Assembly: GCA_020081605.1 (NCBI GenBank)
Contig: JAHREC010000062.1
Span: 4,087,758-4,151,757 of the forward strand
Origin: Albifimbria verrucaria
Lineage: Eukaryota > Ascomycota > Sordariomycetes > Hypocreales > Stachybotryaceae
Length of the DNA: 64,000 nucleotides
Direction of reading: 5' to 3'
The notes beneath the pieces were generated by a model, which was given only the letters and a program-made list of their open reading frames with translations, ran no database searches and was not told where the DNA came from. Positions 10,917 to 23,506 of this stretch are shown piece after piece. Made by a program: the position numbers and the translations under genes. Each line of letters starts with the position of its first letter. Positions within the stretch are counted from its first letter, which is position 1.

Positions 10917-12894
10917 GAATTAATACAAGCAACAGACAATGCCAGACGCCGAAAAATCAATTTTACTAAGGAGAAGGGTCAAGGATGCTTAGGTACATTC
11001 GCAGCTACTTTCAATATCTGTTTGCTTACCGTGTGGTTGATGGCCAGTGGCTTGAAGTTTGGGAAAGATTGTAGACAAGACAAGTACAAATACAGTGACC
11101 CATCAGCAAGCTAAATGTTGAGTCACACCGGCTCCTAGTCGCCTTCTCTGCCAGCCCATAAGCCTTGTTTGTCGAAGAATGTATTTGTGTTGTTTAGTAT
11201 TATGTTAGATCTAGTCGTTAGCCGAGTCGAATAAACTCTCCACACTACCAGCCTTTTCAAACTACTAAGACTCGAAACCTCTGGTGTATCTATTCATTGA
11301 AATGATGACACATTAATTTCGTCCCTAACGTTAGTTGGTATTTACTGCCAGAGAGATAGGGTTCGCATAGTGGAGTGAAAACGCAGCCAATAGCAAATAC
11401 CTTCCAGCAGAAAATGCTCATTCCCTCAGATAAGGCAATGCGGAGGTTGAGGCATGTACAGACGACTAGATAATGGGGTAACTAAACTGATCCTTGACTG
11501 TCCCTAGTCAGTAGGCAACGGCCTGGCATCCATGTACGACTTTCCAGATCTTCTTCTGCTGCCATGAACAGCCTGGAGTGTGATAGAAGGCCAACTAGTT
11601 ACTATGTCAAAGCTCTGAGCGGGCCGCAAGCCTAGATGACAGAGTCTATTTGGTGCTCTGCTGCAAGTTTATACGTCATTTTGAAGGCGACCTGAGCTGT
11701 AATGGCTAATGCTGGAGGGTGATGGGACGATCTAGGTTTTGTATTATTAGAGGCAGAGTGTAACATGATCAGCCTATGTTGGTTAATAAATAGGAATAAG
11801 GGACTTATACGGGCTGAAGAAATAGCTACAGCGTTGACGGTTGTCATTGGGGGTCTCCATCAAGGAAAATAGGTACTGAAAGTGCCTTGCGGGTTGTATA
11901 GTATTCATAGCTGGCAGTCTCTACTCTAGTAACCGGGAAGAGAATGGTGTCTATATACCTGGATGTTTGTTTTTTACGCTGAGCAGATGGGTATTTCTTT
12001 ATTGCGATGCTCATTGTTTTCTTTGCCGCTAATGGAATAATATATAAATGTCTTAAAGCTGTTCTGGTATGCCACACTATCAAAACTAGCCGTGTTTACT
12101 TTTTCTTGATCTTGTGGCTTGGTCAGCAGAGTTGAAACAATACTGAGCCAAACACCAGGACTACTAAATCTAATGCTAAGTAAAAGTAATAATCCCTGAC
12201 ATACATATACAACTAGAGCCATGAGAAGGTCGGGTTTGGAGTACAATGAAACCAGAGTACATTATTTTACTCATAAACAGGCATGTTCCGGTGTTTTCCA
12301 AGTTATTGTAGATTATTTGATAATCAGAATGGTCCACAAGCTATCATTGAATCATGATACTAATGTTGGCAATGATACTCGCAAAGGGCTTTTCACTAAT
12401 CCCGTCATTCGTAGCCGTTGTTCTTACCCGGCATCCAAATTCTGAAATATATAGCAATCAAAGGCTGGCATTGGCAGAAAAGTGCCGACCCCGCAACCAA
12501 GACAATCGTAACCTTGGAGCTCAGCCTTTTAATTAGGCACCACACCAATAAAGAGGCCAATGACGATGAGTGCCATGCTGATCCGTGGATAACAACCAAA
12601 CATGAGAACCAGTAGTTGCTACGGATAAGGAGATGTTGAGAGGAGCTGGTCGTTCCGCATAGTGCGTTAAGCACAAATGTTATCGTCGGCAGTTGTCGAT
12701 CACAGGTCTTCCATGAGAGCCTCTGATTTGAGGGAGGTTGTTCCTCTTCGGCAAGGCAACGAAGGCCAAAGTCTTTTACTTCCTAATCCTTTCCATTTAA
12801 TAATCTCCTTAGACAGCGTCTTCTTTTGTCTCAATCAACAAATCACTTGCCCCAAACTTCTCTTTACTACAATCAGCAGCACCCGGTATTCACA
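10917..12894. other. 2-kb intergenic region; short hydrophobic minus-strand ORFs of unknown status
   Basis: No gene can be supported. On the minus strand, 12405-12674 and 11974-12246 encode short hydrophobic stretches with two or three possible membrane segments. The frames do not join with convincing splice sites and match no family I know. They could be the relic of a membrane-protein gene or chance. Confidence 0.4.
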
Positions 12895-14175
12895 ATGAAA
12901 CGACTCTTCGCCGCCATCCTTGCCGCGGCTGCGACACACACTGGAATGGCTCAGTTTGGTTTCACCATGCTGCGCTTCCCATGTTCTCAACTCGTAGTGG
13001 AGCGTGTCGACCCTCTTGTCTTCCCAGGCGATATTTACACACCCCATGTCCATCAAGTTGTTGGAGGCAACTCCTTCCAGCCGAATATGTCGATAAGCCA
13101 TGATCTTCCTGGCAAGTCTTCGTGCACATCCTGTTCATACACACAGGATAGGTCAAACTACTGGACACCCTCGATGTACTTTCACCACCGAAACGGGAGT
13201 TATCACCGTGTCCGCGGTATTGGAAATGGCGGTCTCCCCGACCAGAAGGGTGGTATAACCATGTATTATATCCCTCACGGTCGTGATCGCGTTAAGGCCT
13301 TCGCACCAGTAGGTTTAAAACTTCATTGGCCGACAGCCGCTAATGTGTCGCAGGGTTTCCGCATGCTAGCTGGCGATGCTGCCAACGACAATCCTAGTCG
13401 AGTCGACAAGGCTAGCATCTGCCACCGCTGTTGGAATCAGCCTACCGAAGACAACTTTGTTGGTGGTGCCCCTTGCACGGGAAGCGATACCGTCGACATC
13501 CCAGCGGACCCTAGCTGCAAGATGATTAGACAAACCATCATTTTCCCTACGTACGTAGCGTAATCCAACGCCCTAAGGATGGTATGTGCTAATTTTCCGA
13601 AGTTGTTGGGATGGTGTCAACCTGGATAGCCCCAACCACAAATCCCACGTCGCCTACAGCATCAACAATGGCGGCGCTGGTGGTACTGCGAACGGCGGTG
13701 GTGAGTGCCCGTCCAGCCATCCAGTCAAGCTTCCACAGATCATGTACGAGATCATGTGGCACATCGCCGAATTTTCCGACCGCAACATGTGGCCGACGGA
13801 TGGCAGCAAACCTTTCGTCTATGCTATGGGCCTTGGGTATGTTGGATTGATGTCCACTATGGTGTTCCGTAACTTGGCTAATAAACCTGGCCAGTGGTTC
13901 TGCCGCTCACGGAGACTACATGTTTGGCTGGCAGGGCGACTCCTCCAGAAGGCCATGGATAATCGCTGCAACCTGAACCAGAATTGTCCTGCAGCTGGTC
14001 TGACCGTGGCTCAGCCCAACGTTTACAATAACTGCAAGGTCAACCAGGCCGCGACGGAGCAGGTTGATGGATGTGAGTTGTCTAATATGTGGCGTGTGAT
14101 TAGAACAAGCTGATCGCGTCTCTAGGGCTCCTGCGCTTCCACAAGGCGATCGACCTGCTTAAATGCCACCCCTAG
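12895..14175 (+). CDS. secreted DUF1996 protein, four exons, one or two apparent frameshifts
   Basis: Secreted fungal protein of unknown function with a DUF1996 domain. The signal peptide MKRLFAAILAAAATHTGMAQ is followed by the family hallmarks FTMLRFPCSQLVVERVDPLV, HVHQVVGGNSF, SCTSCSYTQDRSNYWTPSMYF and GFRMLAGD. Exons are 12895-13550, 13603-13836, 13895-14072 and about 14126-14175. Exon 2 opens with CWDGVNLDSPNHKSHVAY, also typical. In exon 3 the frame slips at TCCTCC 13941-13946, where one more C restores the expected QKAMDN reading. With that base the coding sequence is 373 codons. The last exon may have another slip in the GGG after 14124, which would move the stop to 14162. An extracellular or cell-wall location is inferred. 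Confidence 0.88.
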
Positions 14176-14925
14176 GATATACCACTGAGATCAATTGCCC
14201 TGAGGCCACACGATGGCTAAGCCTAACTGGAAGATGGATCTTTATCGTGCTCAGTTAAGGGATACTCTCTTGAGGGTCGGTGTTCTATTCATGTACCTTT
14301 TCAAGGCCACCTCAGTTTAGTGGCATGCTATGCAAGCTCTGAATTGACCAACTTTTATAACCCGTGATAATTATCCCGTTGATCCCCAGAAGTCATTTTT
14401 GAGAGTAGATGATCCAAGTTAAGTTGGCTTATAAATTGGTAAAATAGTATATTAAAAGATGTAGTTATGACACTATGGAGCCGACGGGAGGATAGTACTG
14501 GCCAATAAGCACCACTCGATATCAATTCATTGCTAGTAAATTTATGATAATTTGTTACGAATTAGGACTTGACTGGGCCGTAAGAATGGGCTTTGTAATG
14601 ATTGATTAGGATTGTATGCACCAGGGTGCAACTCAAAACAATTATTGGATGCATTGCCACAATGTATTCCATGAGGCAGAGAAGCGGATTCTATAAGTAG
14701 ATATGACGCGTCACTGCACAGCTAGGCTGAGGTCATGTGATAGCATAGCCTTTAATGTAGGGGTTCCTGACTTACTTCAGCGGAGACCCTCATCAACTAT
14801 TGTGTCTTGCAATCAATCAATTGACCACAGTCGAAATCACGCCAATTCCGCGCGAATAGCACGGCCCAAAACTCACAAGCTTATATATCCTAGCATTCTG
14901 GAACAATATTATTCGACTGCCCATC
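14176..14925. other. intergenic region
   Basis: No gene is seen. A TATATAT at 14883-14889 lies only about 40 bp before the next start codon and could be its TATA element. Confidence 0.5.
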
Positions 14926-15441
14926 ATGGCTTCTAAACTTGAAGAACTTGACCCGATTCCCGAGCCAAGCTTGGCTAGCTTCACCGAAATGACGCCTCAA
15001 ACAGAAGGGACAGTGATTGACGATGCCTGGGACGGCCGTGCCTATGCGATTCCCTGGCCCGGCAACACATATGTTATTGTCGAGCATGGATCCAACCGAG
15101 CAATCACACTGAATAATGGTAGAATATGCCTCCACGATTTTGACGATGAGAGTGCCAACAACCGCTGGCACTGCGTTGAAAAGCAAGGATATTTCGGGTT
15201 CTACAACTTGAAATCTCACGTCTACCTTGGCCATAATGGCGCTGAGAATCGCGTTTATGCGAGGGCGAAAGCTCATAATAACTGGGAAATGATCACTCCA
15301 AGAAAGCACCCAGATGGTGGATACCAGCTTTTGTTTCCATACTTTGAGCACACATTAATGTTACTTAGTGTTGCTGATGGTAATGAAAAACTAGTCAGAA
15401 CTCGACATGGAGAAACTCGATGGGATTTTATCAAGAAATGA
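14926..15441 (+). CDS. small fungal beta-trefoil-like protein, intact
   Basis: A 171-aa single-exon protein without signal peptide or membrane segment, so probably cytosolic. The sequence consists of short repeating beta-rich blocks: GNTYVIVEHGSNRAITL, RWHCVEKQGYFGFYNL, YLGHNGAENRVYARA, WEMITPRKHPDGGYQLL and RWDFIKK. The spacing of aromatic and glycine residues is what fascin- or ricin-type beta-trefoils show. Similar hypothetical proteins are common in ascomycetes, often in clusters and small families; this is from memory. The frame is intact from ATG to stop. Function unknown; a carbohydrate- or protein-binding role is a guess from the fold. Confidence 0.8.
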   Translation: MASKLEELDPIPEPSLASFTEMTPQTEGTVIDDAWDGRAYAIPWPGNTYVIVEHGSNRAITLNNGRICLHDFDDESANNRWHCVEKQGYFGFYNLKSHVYLGHNGAENRVYARAKAHNNWEMITPRKHPDGGYQLLFPYFEHTLMLLSVADGNEKLVRTRHGETRWDFIKK

Positions 15442-16992
15442 TTTTGGCATGCCGGTATTTACATACGAAGGAATGAGCTTACAATCTCATCCCTTAGAAG
15501 CTTTGTAGCAAAATTTATGTCCAAATTCTTTTCGTGGCAAAATCTCTATGTGCGATGCGCTGGCAAATCAATATGTAGCTTGTGTTATATTATGATTGAA
15601 TGCATACATTTGAACTCCGCGAGGCACATCTACGACTTCACCAATATCGCTAACTCTTATAGCTTGGAGACAGATCTTGCACAATGCACAATTTTACGTG
15701 GGAAAAAACTGCGATATAGCCGTGTTGTTCCACTCGGAGTGGCATCGTCTTTTTCATCGACATCGTGGTGGGTGGGTTCTGCTGAAGTCTACGAAGTCGT
15801 CAAGGAAGTGGACACGTCATTATAGTGGTCCAAAAGATAACCAGTGGTTTCTTTTTCCATTCATAGAGATGAATGCTGGCCGTTTTAGTCTCGCTCGCCT
15901 GAATAAACAGTCCTTCCTTTGGTCCACCTATACGAACTGACCTCTGGGAAGGCAGGGAGACTACGCAAGGCAAATCAGTTTGAGGAGACGGAAACATGAC
16001 ATACTAATCCGTACCCCTGTCAAATGTAGCAAGGGACCCCTGTGTAGGTACCAGGGGCCGCGAGATTTGTTATTATGGGAAGACAAAGGACAATCCATTC
16101 TCTTGGCAAGAGCTCAGTTAACATACCCTGAACTCGTGAATGGTCCATGGCTTGGTGGTCCGTTGCGTTTCAGTTTCGATAAAAGGCATAAAGCTTTAGA
16201 TAAGATAATCATTCTTATATTCTGTGTCGGTTATGGGGCATTGGATTATTTGAACGACTTATCCCTATAGTCGTAGGTTGCTGATGTTGATAAATCTCTT
16301 CTCGGATCGCTCACATACTAGGAATACCTGCGCTTGAAGATGATGGTCGTTTTGGGGCTTCCCGGTGTTCTTTGTGCCATTGATGCCGAGATAGACAGTT
16401 GCTAATACTAGCACAAAAATTCTGCATCCAAAGGCACGGACTCTTGTTAAGAAACAGGTCATCTCCGCAGAAAATTTGAGACCCGTAGGAAAGGGTTTTA
16501 ATGGAGATGAATTTACCCCTGTGGTCGGTTTTGTCACTGTATAATAGCCGTAGGATAACTATTGAGACCTTTGAAACCCCAGAAACGTAGAGCAACGATA
16601 ATCTTAAAATCATCCAAAACCTGTAAAAGTATTCTAATTTGTCTAATAATAGCTTGGAGCTGTGAAAGGTATATTACTGGAAACAAATTGGATTAGACTA
16701 TAAGGCTGGCCTTGGGGTCGAGACCTGACGCCGTTCGCCAACTACTTTATCTTTTACCTGTTTAATGAATGCAACGGAGTGAACAGAAGCTACTTCTCAT
16801 GCTTTTATGCTTGCAGTCATGGAAGAATGGGGTTTCCTCTTTACATTCATCTGTTCCCAGCTTTCGGTGTCGCCAGCGACTAGCGATCTTGGACGAGATT
16901 TTCTTTCGAGCTCGGAGGCTACATCAATATATTTTCTTAACATATACATATTCCACCAAGAGAATAAATGTAAGTTACTTGCTTTTAGATAA
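15442..16992. other. 1.5-kb intergenic region
   Basis: Only short ORFs on both strands, with no domain, signal peptide or plausible exon chain. Nothing else is recognised. Confidence 0.5.
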
Positions 16993-18095
16993 TTAACCAA
17001 GTACTAAGGAGCTGAAAATCTCTTCACGTGCATACCAGCCAAGGGCGAACGTAGCGCCTGGTCCTAAAACCAAAACTGCAGGAAGGGAAAGCCCTAGGTA
17101 AGTAAATAAAGTACTTTCTGATATATAATCTGCTGCATAGAGATCAATAAACGAATAAATCAACCATAAAAAGCAGCCGGCGAAAGCGGCTACCTGGTCA
17201 GCCTGGAGTGCTTTCCGACTCAAGAGAACGAGTCCTTCTTGTGGAGCACTCTCGGGAATAAAAACAATAGACAGCGGATAGGGGCAGTAAACCAAAGTAT
17301 ACATCCAAGAAAGAGAGGATATGGAACCTAAAACCACAATCATTGATTTGAGTGCCACTGATGGCGAGGAGGGGTCCTCAAAAGAACGGTAGCTGGGCCG
17401 AGTATAAAGTTGGCAAGCCCAATCCATACCGGTGACAATTGCCAAGACCAGGTCCAATAATGGCGAGTATCGAAGGTACTGAAAAGGAAGATGCCAAATA
17501 TTTCGGATGTATGAAAGAGAAGTATCAGTGGAACAAGGAGAAGGTTGCGTTTATGCCAGACAGTTCGAAACCTGCTGGGAGTTTCGGCTAGGTCGCATGA
17601 TGTCGGACTGAAAAGAATGCAGAGAACATAAAGAAAGGCGCCACAGTTCCTATCCCAAGCAACTGGGCTGCAAAGGAGAATAAACTAGGGCTGTATCAGG
17701 ACCAATTAGCCTTGGTTCATGTGGCTGAGGTTGCTCGCAAAACTCACAAGTATGCAGGCGACCAGCTGTTTACTCTTCGAGTGGACTCTAGAATCCATAC
17801 AGCGTATATGGGACCTAGATCAATGAGGAATGTAAAGACTTGCCATGCAGCAATCTTGTCGTAGCCGAATGATGAAGTCGAGAATGTCGCTGTTCCCCCG
17901 CCAAAGGTCATCTAACATAGCAATCCCATGAAAGTCGATAATTTCCACCTTGTTCCCATCCCACACGATGGATTTTACATCGGCCGATGGCTGTGCCGCG
18001 GCGGCCAACTTGCCAAGGTCCATAGTCTGAAAACTCCAGGCAGTCAAGAGCAGGAATGGCACCGCTGCAACACCTCGCCACATTCTTGAAACCAT
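16993..18095 (-). CDS. multi-pass fungal membrane protein, three apparent frameshifts
   Basis: Integral membrane protein of an uncharacterised fungal family, often found beside metabolite genes (my recollection). Start ATG 18095 gives MVSRMWRGVAAVPFLLLTAW, the first TM. An intron at 17691-17747 (GTGAGT, branch CTAAT, ACAG) follows the segment ILESTRRVNSW. Later segments are AAQLLGIGTVAPF, HYWTWSWQLSPVWIGLANF and, at the C-terminus, GPGATFALGWYAREE. The frame slips at three homopolymers: one base too many at CCCCC 17895-17899, and one too few at AAAA 17611-17614 and GGGG 17371-17374 (plus-strand bases). Correcting these makes 349 codons. I count seven or eight membrane segments. Function unknown. 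Confidence 0.78.
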
Positions 18096-20046
18096 TACGA
18101 TTAAGGTACTTTTGTAGCGTTGAACGTTGCAGGAAGATGAGGAAGACACGAGGAGTGATTCTGAGACGGAAGAAGGATTACTCGAGTTTCCTGAGGGGTC
18201 ATGTGTTGGTTGGTCACAAAGAACATTCACAATGCTGTTGGTTGCACTACGACCTCGTCTGCGTTGAAAATCTCAATTTCACGCGGGGTACGTTGCCACC
18301 TTCCATCATCATCGAGTAGATGCTACCAACACTTGAAAATCTAAGGCGACTTGGCAGAGGTGACTAGTCATTAGATATAATCAAGCGACTTTGCCTTCTC
18401 GAGTCGAGATTTGTACTTGGTGATGTATTAGATAAACAAAAGAAACCGTAGAGATCATGTGGGACCACGCCACTGACTTTTGCTGCGGTGGGCACAATTT
18501 ATACCGAAAGACAAATCTAGACCGAAAGCTCATTACAATGGTTTCAACGTTATCAAAATGCTGCAGTCCACCTGAAGGCCCAGTAACCCTACCAGAGTAG
18601 ATCATGGGCAATGTGCTCCGAATGTGTTGACCTTAGAGACCCCTTCAAATGTTTTTTTCCAGCGCCTCTGCACAATCGAAAATTTCCTCATCTCCTGTAC
18701 CAATTCTGGCAGCATATGAGTCGCATCGTAAATACCAGTTGTAGAGAACCGTTGTTCAACGACGTCGAGTACTTTGAGACTGGATACTATTAAATGGCTT
18801 CAAGGCCATGCTCAAGAGACAGTGTTCCGACAATTCATATTTCGAATACGATTTGTCTCATGACTGCGACCCCTTCTGTCATACTCAGAAGTGATCAGAA
18901 ACTCACGTCATGCTTGAGGTTAAGATAAACTTAACCTGTCGGCACTCTTAATAGAGTCCCAGGCCACCGGTAGGCAACACCGGCCAAGGATCGTCAGTTT
19001 CAAACCATATCAAAATAGAAGCTTGCCATTTTTTCCATGTCAATTTACTGATCGTACGCCTTGTCTACTTAATATTTCCTGCCAATGTCGTAGCACATCG
19101 GGGTTGGCACTCCCATAGTCATTGAGCGACTACTTAACAACGGCATATGTAGAAACAGCACAATGATGAGAATGTAATACCCGTAGAAAAGCTGAGAGCC
19201 TCTAACTGTTAATCTCAGTAAAGAGTGCAGTAGGTCTAAGGAAGAAAGGGGTGTGGGGTGGGACCAGACACTCGGGTAACGGCGGCAGGATGAAAACGGA
19301 GACTGGTCACAAGACTTGAAATCAATCGGGAAACTAGCTGTAATCTTTATCCAAGGCCGACTCAAACCTACCTGCTAAAAGAAGTAGGTCATACAAGAGT
19401 CGTATACACGCACTACCCCAGACATTAGCATTGGCATTCTTGGCAGCCCTACTATCTGGGTTTGCCCTGCTCACTCTTAGACCTTTTGTACGTCAGGGGC
19501 GATTTGAATACCCCTTCATTGGATTGTCAGAATATTCTGCCTTGACTTCTGGTCTCTTGGCAGTCAACTAACGAGATATAGGATTGCATTGGCACACACC
19601 CGGATTGGAGACAAGAACCTTGGCGAAAGTATTAAGGGTGGGTGCCCGCCAAGCTGATGGGTAATTGGTCTTTATGCCAAGGTCCATCTTGGCTATCTAA
19701 CTATTATTCTTGATGACCTTCCGCAGGCCAATAATGATAATAAAGTTCTCAATTGGACAGTGTCAGGGATATCAGGCTCTGATGTGAGAGTAGTAACAAA
19801 GCTGGGCAAGATTCTTGGTAGTCTAGGGTTGCCCATCGCTTCTAGGGAGGCTCTTCACACTGCGGTCTTGGTTTTTAGGGTATATATTGAGTCATCCGCT
19901 GGAGGGTGTTCTTCCTTGTGGATAAATCTCCATGGTTCTTTCCTATCTTTTCTCATGCCCACGTGTTATACACTGTCCTGCATAAGGGTCCTCACTTACC
20001 CGTTTTGGTTCCGTCGCCTGGATCTCCATTGTATCCATTCATAAAA
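18096..20046. other. about 2-kb intergenic region between divergent genes
   Basis: Upstream of both the membrane protein (minus) and the SLC6-type symporter (plus). It contains only short unsupported ORFs. Confidence 0.5.
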
Positions 20047-22181
20047 ATGGCAGGAGCGGAGAAAGGCCAGAAGCCGAGCATGGCGAAAAGAATCTTCCTG
20101 ATGCTCGCGCCAGACTCAGCAAAGGATGATGACGGTCGTGACAATTTCAACTCACGATCGCAGTTCGTCCTCTGCGCTATGGGTGGTGCCGTCGGCCTGG
20201 GAAACTTGCTTAGATTCCCGTCAGTTGTGTTCAACAATTATGGCTTGCAATTCTTCATTCCATATTTCATTGCGCTATTCTTCATCGGCATCCCTATTCT
20301 ACTCCTCGAAATCACGCTGGGACAAGCCTATCGTGGTGGTTGTGTCGTTGCTTGGAACAATGTCAATCATCGGGCCAAGGGTATTGGCTTGTCCATGGTA
20401 TTCAACGGCTTCAGCGTCGTGGGTTACTATGTCCCAATCCTGGCTTGGGCTATGACATATTTCCGTTTGTCCTTTCAGAGCCCCTTGCCCTGGGCAGGTA
20501 AAGACACTATCGACTTCTTTTTGAACAGTGTTGTTCGCAACGTCGATCCCACTGGAGGCGAGGCTGACGGTGGGGGTCTTAAGACTTATCCCGGTCGTGG
20601 GATCATTGGGGAGACATTCGGCTGGTGTATCATGATCTGGTTCGTTGTTTGGATGTGTACCTTTAAGGGCGTAGGCCTCACAGGCCGTGTTATTTACATC
20701 ACTATGGCCTTGCCACTGGTCATGATTGGTATCTTGGCTATAAGGTCACTCTCGCTTCCGAATGCCTCTGATGGCTTCAGGCTCTACGTCGGCATGTGGC
20801 GGAATGAATCCCTCTCAGGCCCTCAGGTATGGCAAGATTCTTTCGGCCAAATGTTCTTTTCGATAGGTGTTGGCTTTGGCTATTTCACTTCATACGCCTC
20901 TTACAACAACAAGTTCGCCAACGCTGTTCAGGATGCTTTCATCATCGCGCTCAGCAACTCAGCGATTGAGATTGTTTCCGCACTCGCTGTCATGGGCGTC
21001 GTTGGATTCCTTGCTATTAATCCTGGCGAAGTAGACCCCTTGTCTACCTTTAGTTCTGGCTTCTTTTACTACCCAGAAGCCCTCGCGCAGATGCCTGGAT
21101 CCAACTTCTTCTCGGCACTGTTCTTCATTACATTGGTGCTTCTTGGACTAACATGCGTATTTGCCCTGTCTGAGGTTCTAGTCACGCTTCTGTGTGATAC
21201 CAACCTTGGCCAGCGTGTGCCTCGATGGGTTATTTCTACGTCTGTGATTATTCTGGGCGCACTAACTGCCCTTATCTATAGCAGCGAGTTTGGATTCGCC
21301 GTCCTCGACGCTGTTGATATGTGGGTCAACGATGTCGCTCTCTTTATCACCGTCTGGTCAGAGACTTATATGGCTTGCACTCTTTACCGCTGGAGAGACC
21401 CCGTTGATCAAATTGGATTCATCAGCTATTTTGTCTACAATGGTGGCTACGTCTTCGCCACCTTCCTTGGCATTCTCCTTGGTCACCTCGTGAGCCCTAG
21501 TGCTGGTGCTGGAGTGGCTTTCGGTGTTTTTATTGCCTGCTCTCTGTTCGCTGCGTTCTTTGGAAAGATTCCATCTGTTCCTGCTCCTAGATTCTGGGGT
21601 AAAAATGCAATTCTAAGCCGATTCTGGTACGCGGCCTTCTACCCGGTATGTACTCTGACTTTTCCCGAAGATCTTCACAAGTGTGTAACATGTAACTAAT
21701 AAGAGCTGTATCACAGGGCAACCAACTACGCCACGACCTAAACCGTGCCATCCTTGGAGGTGGTAAGAACTGGAAGATCCATTGGGTTTGGCCAATCTGT
21801 CTCAAATACGTCACTGGCCCATCCGTTGCATTGGTGTTTTCATTTGCGTACCCCAAGTTTCTCGTCAAGCACTCTGACGACCCCCATTCATCTACAGCTT
21901 TGTGCTTATGCACATGGTTGTGATTTTCATTGTAGGTGCATTCATTGCACCACGTTTCCTTAATATCATCGTACCCTCACATCGTGTCGAGCGAGGTGAC
22001 GGGAAGTATGATGTGGCACCTCAAGTCACAATAGGCAACCCCCATTATCAACGATGGCGGTCTTGAAGGTGGAAATGCTTCCCAGCACAGCGCTGATAGA
22101 AGCAGCACGGACGGGGGCAAGGCTGTTGCGAGAAATGATGCCACTATTACTGAGCCTGCGCTCATGGAGCAGAGGCAGTGA
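20047..22181 (+). CDS. neurotransmitter:sodium symporter family (SLC6/SNF) transporter
   Basis: Na+-coupled solute symporter with the LeuT fold, likely 12 TM segments at the plasma membrane; fungal members are thought to carry amino acids or related amines. Start ATG 20047 (MAGAEKGQKPSMAK). TM1 shows the substrate/Na+ site GAVGLGNLLRFPSVVFNNYG, followed by IPYFIALFFIGIPILLLE (TM2) and SIGVGFGYFTSYASYN (TM6). Exon 1 ends at 21645. An intron at 21646-21716 has a perfect CTAATAA branch, and exon 2 starts GNQLRHDLNRAILGGG. In exon 2 the frame slips at CCCCC 21881-21885 (one short) and CCCCC 22039-22043 (one too many). The corrected reading ends at 22181, about 687 aa, with a polar cytosolic tail. 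Confidence 0.9.
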
Positions 22182-23506
22182 TTTCTTTGTCAGCAGATAT
22201 AATATGATCAAGCCCATTTTTCGGCTGGCGAGGGTGACGAGCATGACTATGTATTTGTTAGGATTTTAAGCTAAGTGGAATCCGAAGTGCCATTTTTGAG
22301 TCTACTCTGATAGTCATGGATCTTGGACAAGTTCGCAACCGAGAACGTTCAAGATTTATAACAAATCCGATCCTTTTGAATTTATGAACCACCACTGATG
22401 ATGCCGAGTAATAAACCCTCACCGCTTATACTATCATATAAAATGAATGGCAGGTAATATCACAGGTCTCTACATGTGAAAACTTGAGCATGGCCTAATT
22501 ATTAAGGGAATACTTAAACAGACTCAGTTGCATGACTGATCATAAACGATTATTTAAAAAACAATCTAAGGTAACGATGGTGTTGTTCAGAACTAGAGTG
22601 AAGGCTGCTGATTTTCTTCAAATGGATTACATTACCTGTAGATAAAACTATACACTGGCTTACTCTTTCAACATATAGCTGGCCGTTTTCTCAGTTTTAA
22701 CAACCCAAGGTACAGTGAAATGGCGACAATTTCGCATAGCTAGCCTAAGTAGCTTGGTAATTATTAGGATGTTTTTCTAATAATAATAATAAATTAAACA
22801 TATTAATAATTTCGAATTATAATATGAGAAATTTAGAAGAATAAACGAATAAATTTTTATTAATAAAATAATAAATCTATAATAATAAATTAATAATTTA
22901 AGAATAATAAGCTAAATTATTTATAATAATTAATTAATAAATTAAGCAGATAGTACTGCTTGAGGCTCTCTTCTCATAAGACCCGCAGATTCCAATCCAA
23001 GTCTAAAATAAGTACATTAAAACCAGCCTCTGGACATTAAACAATGAACTTCACTCCAGCTTCACGTGGTGCTTGGATCTGCCAAAAAAATAACACAACA
23101 GAAAACAATGTAGCATGAAGTAGATTCTGTGACCGCCTTAGGCACAAAAAAACCTTGCCCAGCTGTCCATAGTAAAAAATATCACCCAAAAATTTCCACC
23201 GCGTTGACTGTTTGTTCTTCACATCGACGGCAGTTAAGAGCGAACCCTTTGTTTGGTCATCGCCACCATCACCATCTGGTGATTTCATCTTTGTTCGACG
23301 ATTCTTTGCCTTCTTTGAAGGTGTCGCGCTCGCCGTCTTCCTGTTGTTGCAGCCAGTCCTCATTGCGAGGCTGGTGTGCTTTTTACCCCCATCGTTGCAG
23401 TAGCCAGTTCTCATTGCGAGGCTGGTCTGATCATCTGACGTCCTTTGTGAGTATTACCCATCTATAATCCACTTCTTATTTACTGATTTCCCATTCTAGA
23501 TTCAAA
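22182..23506. other. intergenic region with AT-rich block and helicase leader
   Basis: Between about 22760 and 22945 the sequence is almost pure A/T, with many TAATAA repeats. Upstream of the helicase start, a likely 5' UTR intron spans 23448-23499 (GTGAGT, branch TACTGAT, TTCTAG). No gene is seen. Confidence 0.5.

Noticed and set aside
11974..12674. A membrane-protein gene on the minus strand
   Set aside because: Hydrophobic pieces exist but no start, splice sites or family motif join them; kept only as a note.
12895..14175. Treating the frameshifted genes as true pseudogenes
   Set aside because: Conserved motifs on both sides of each slip and the strict homopolymer pattern point to sequence error; only the helicase has added nonsense substitutions.
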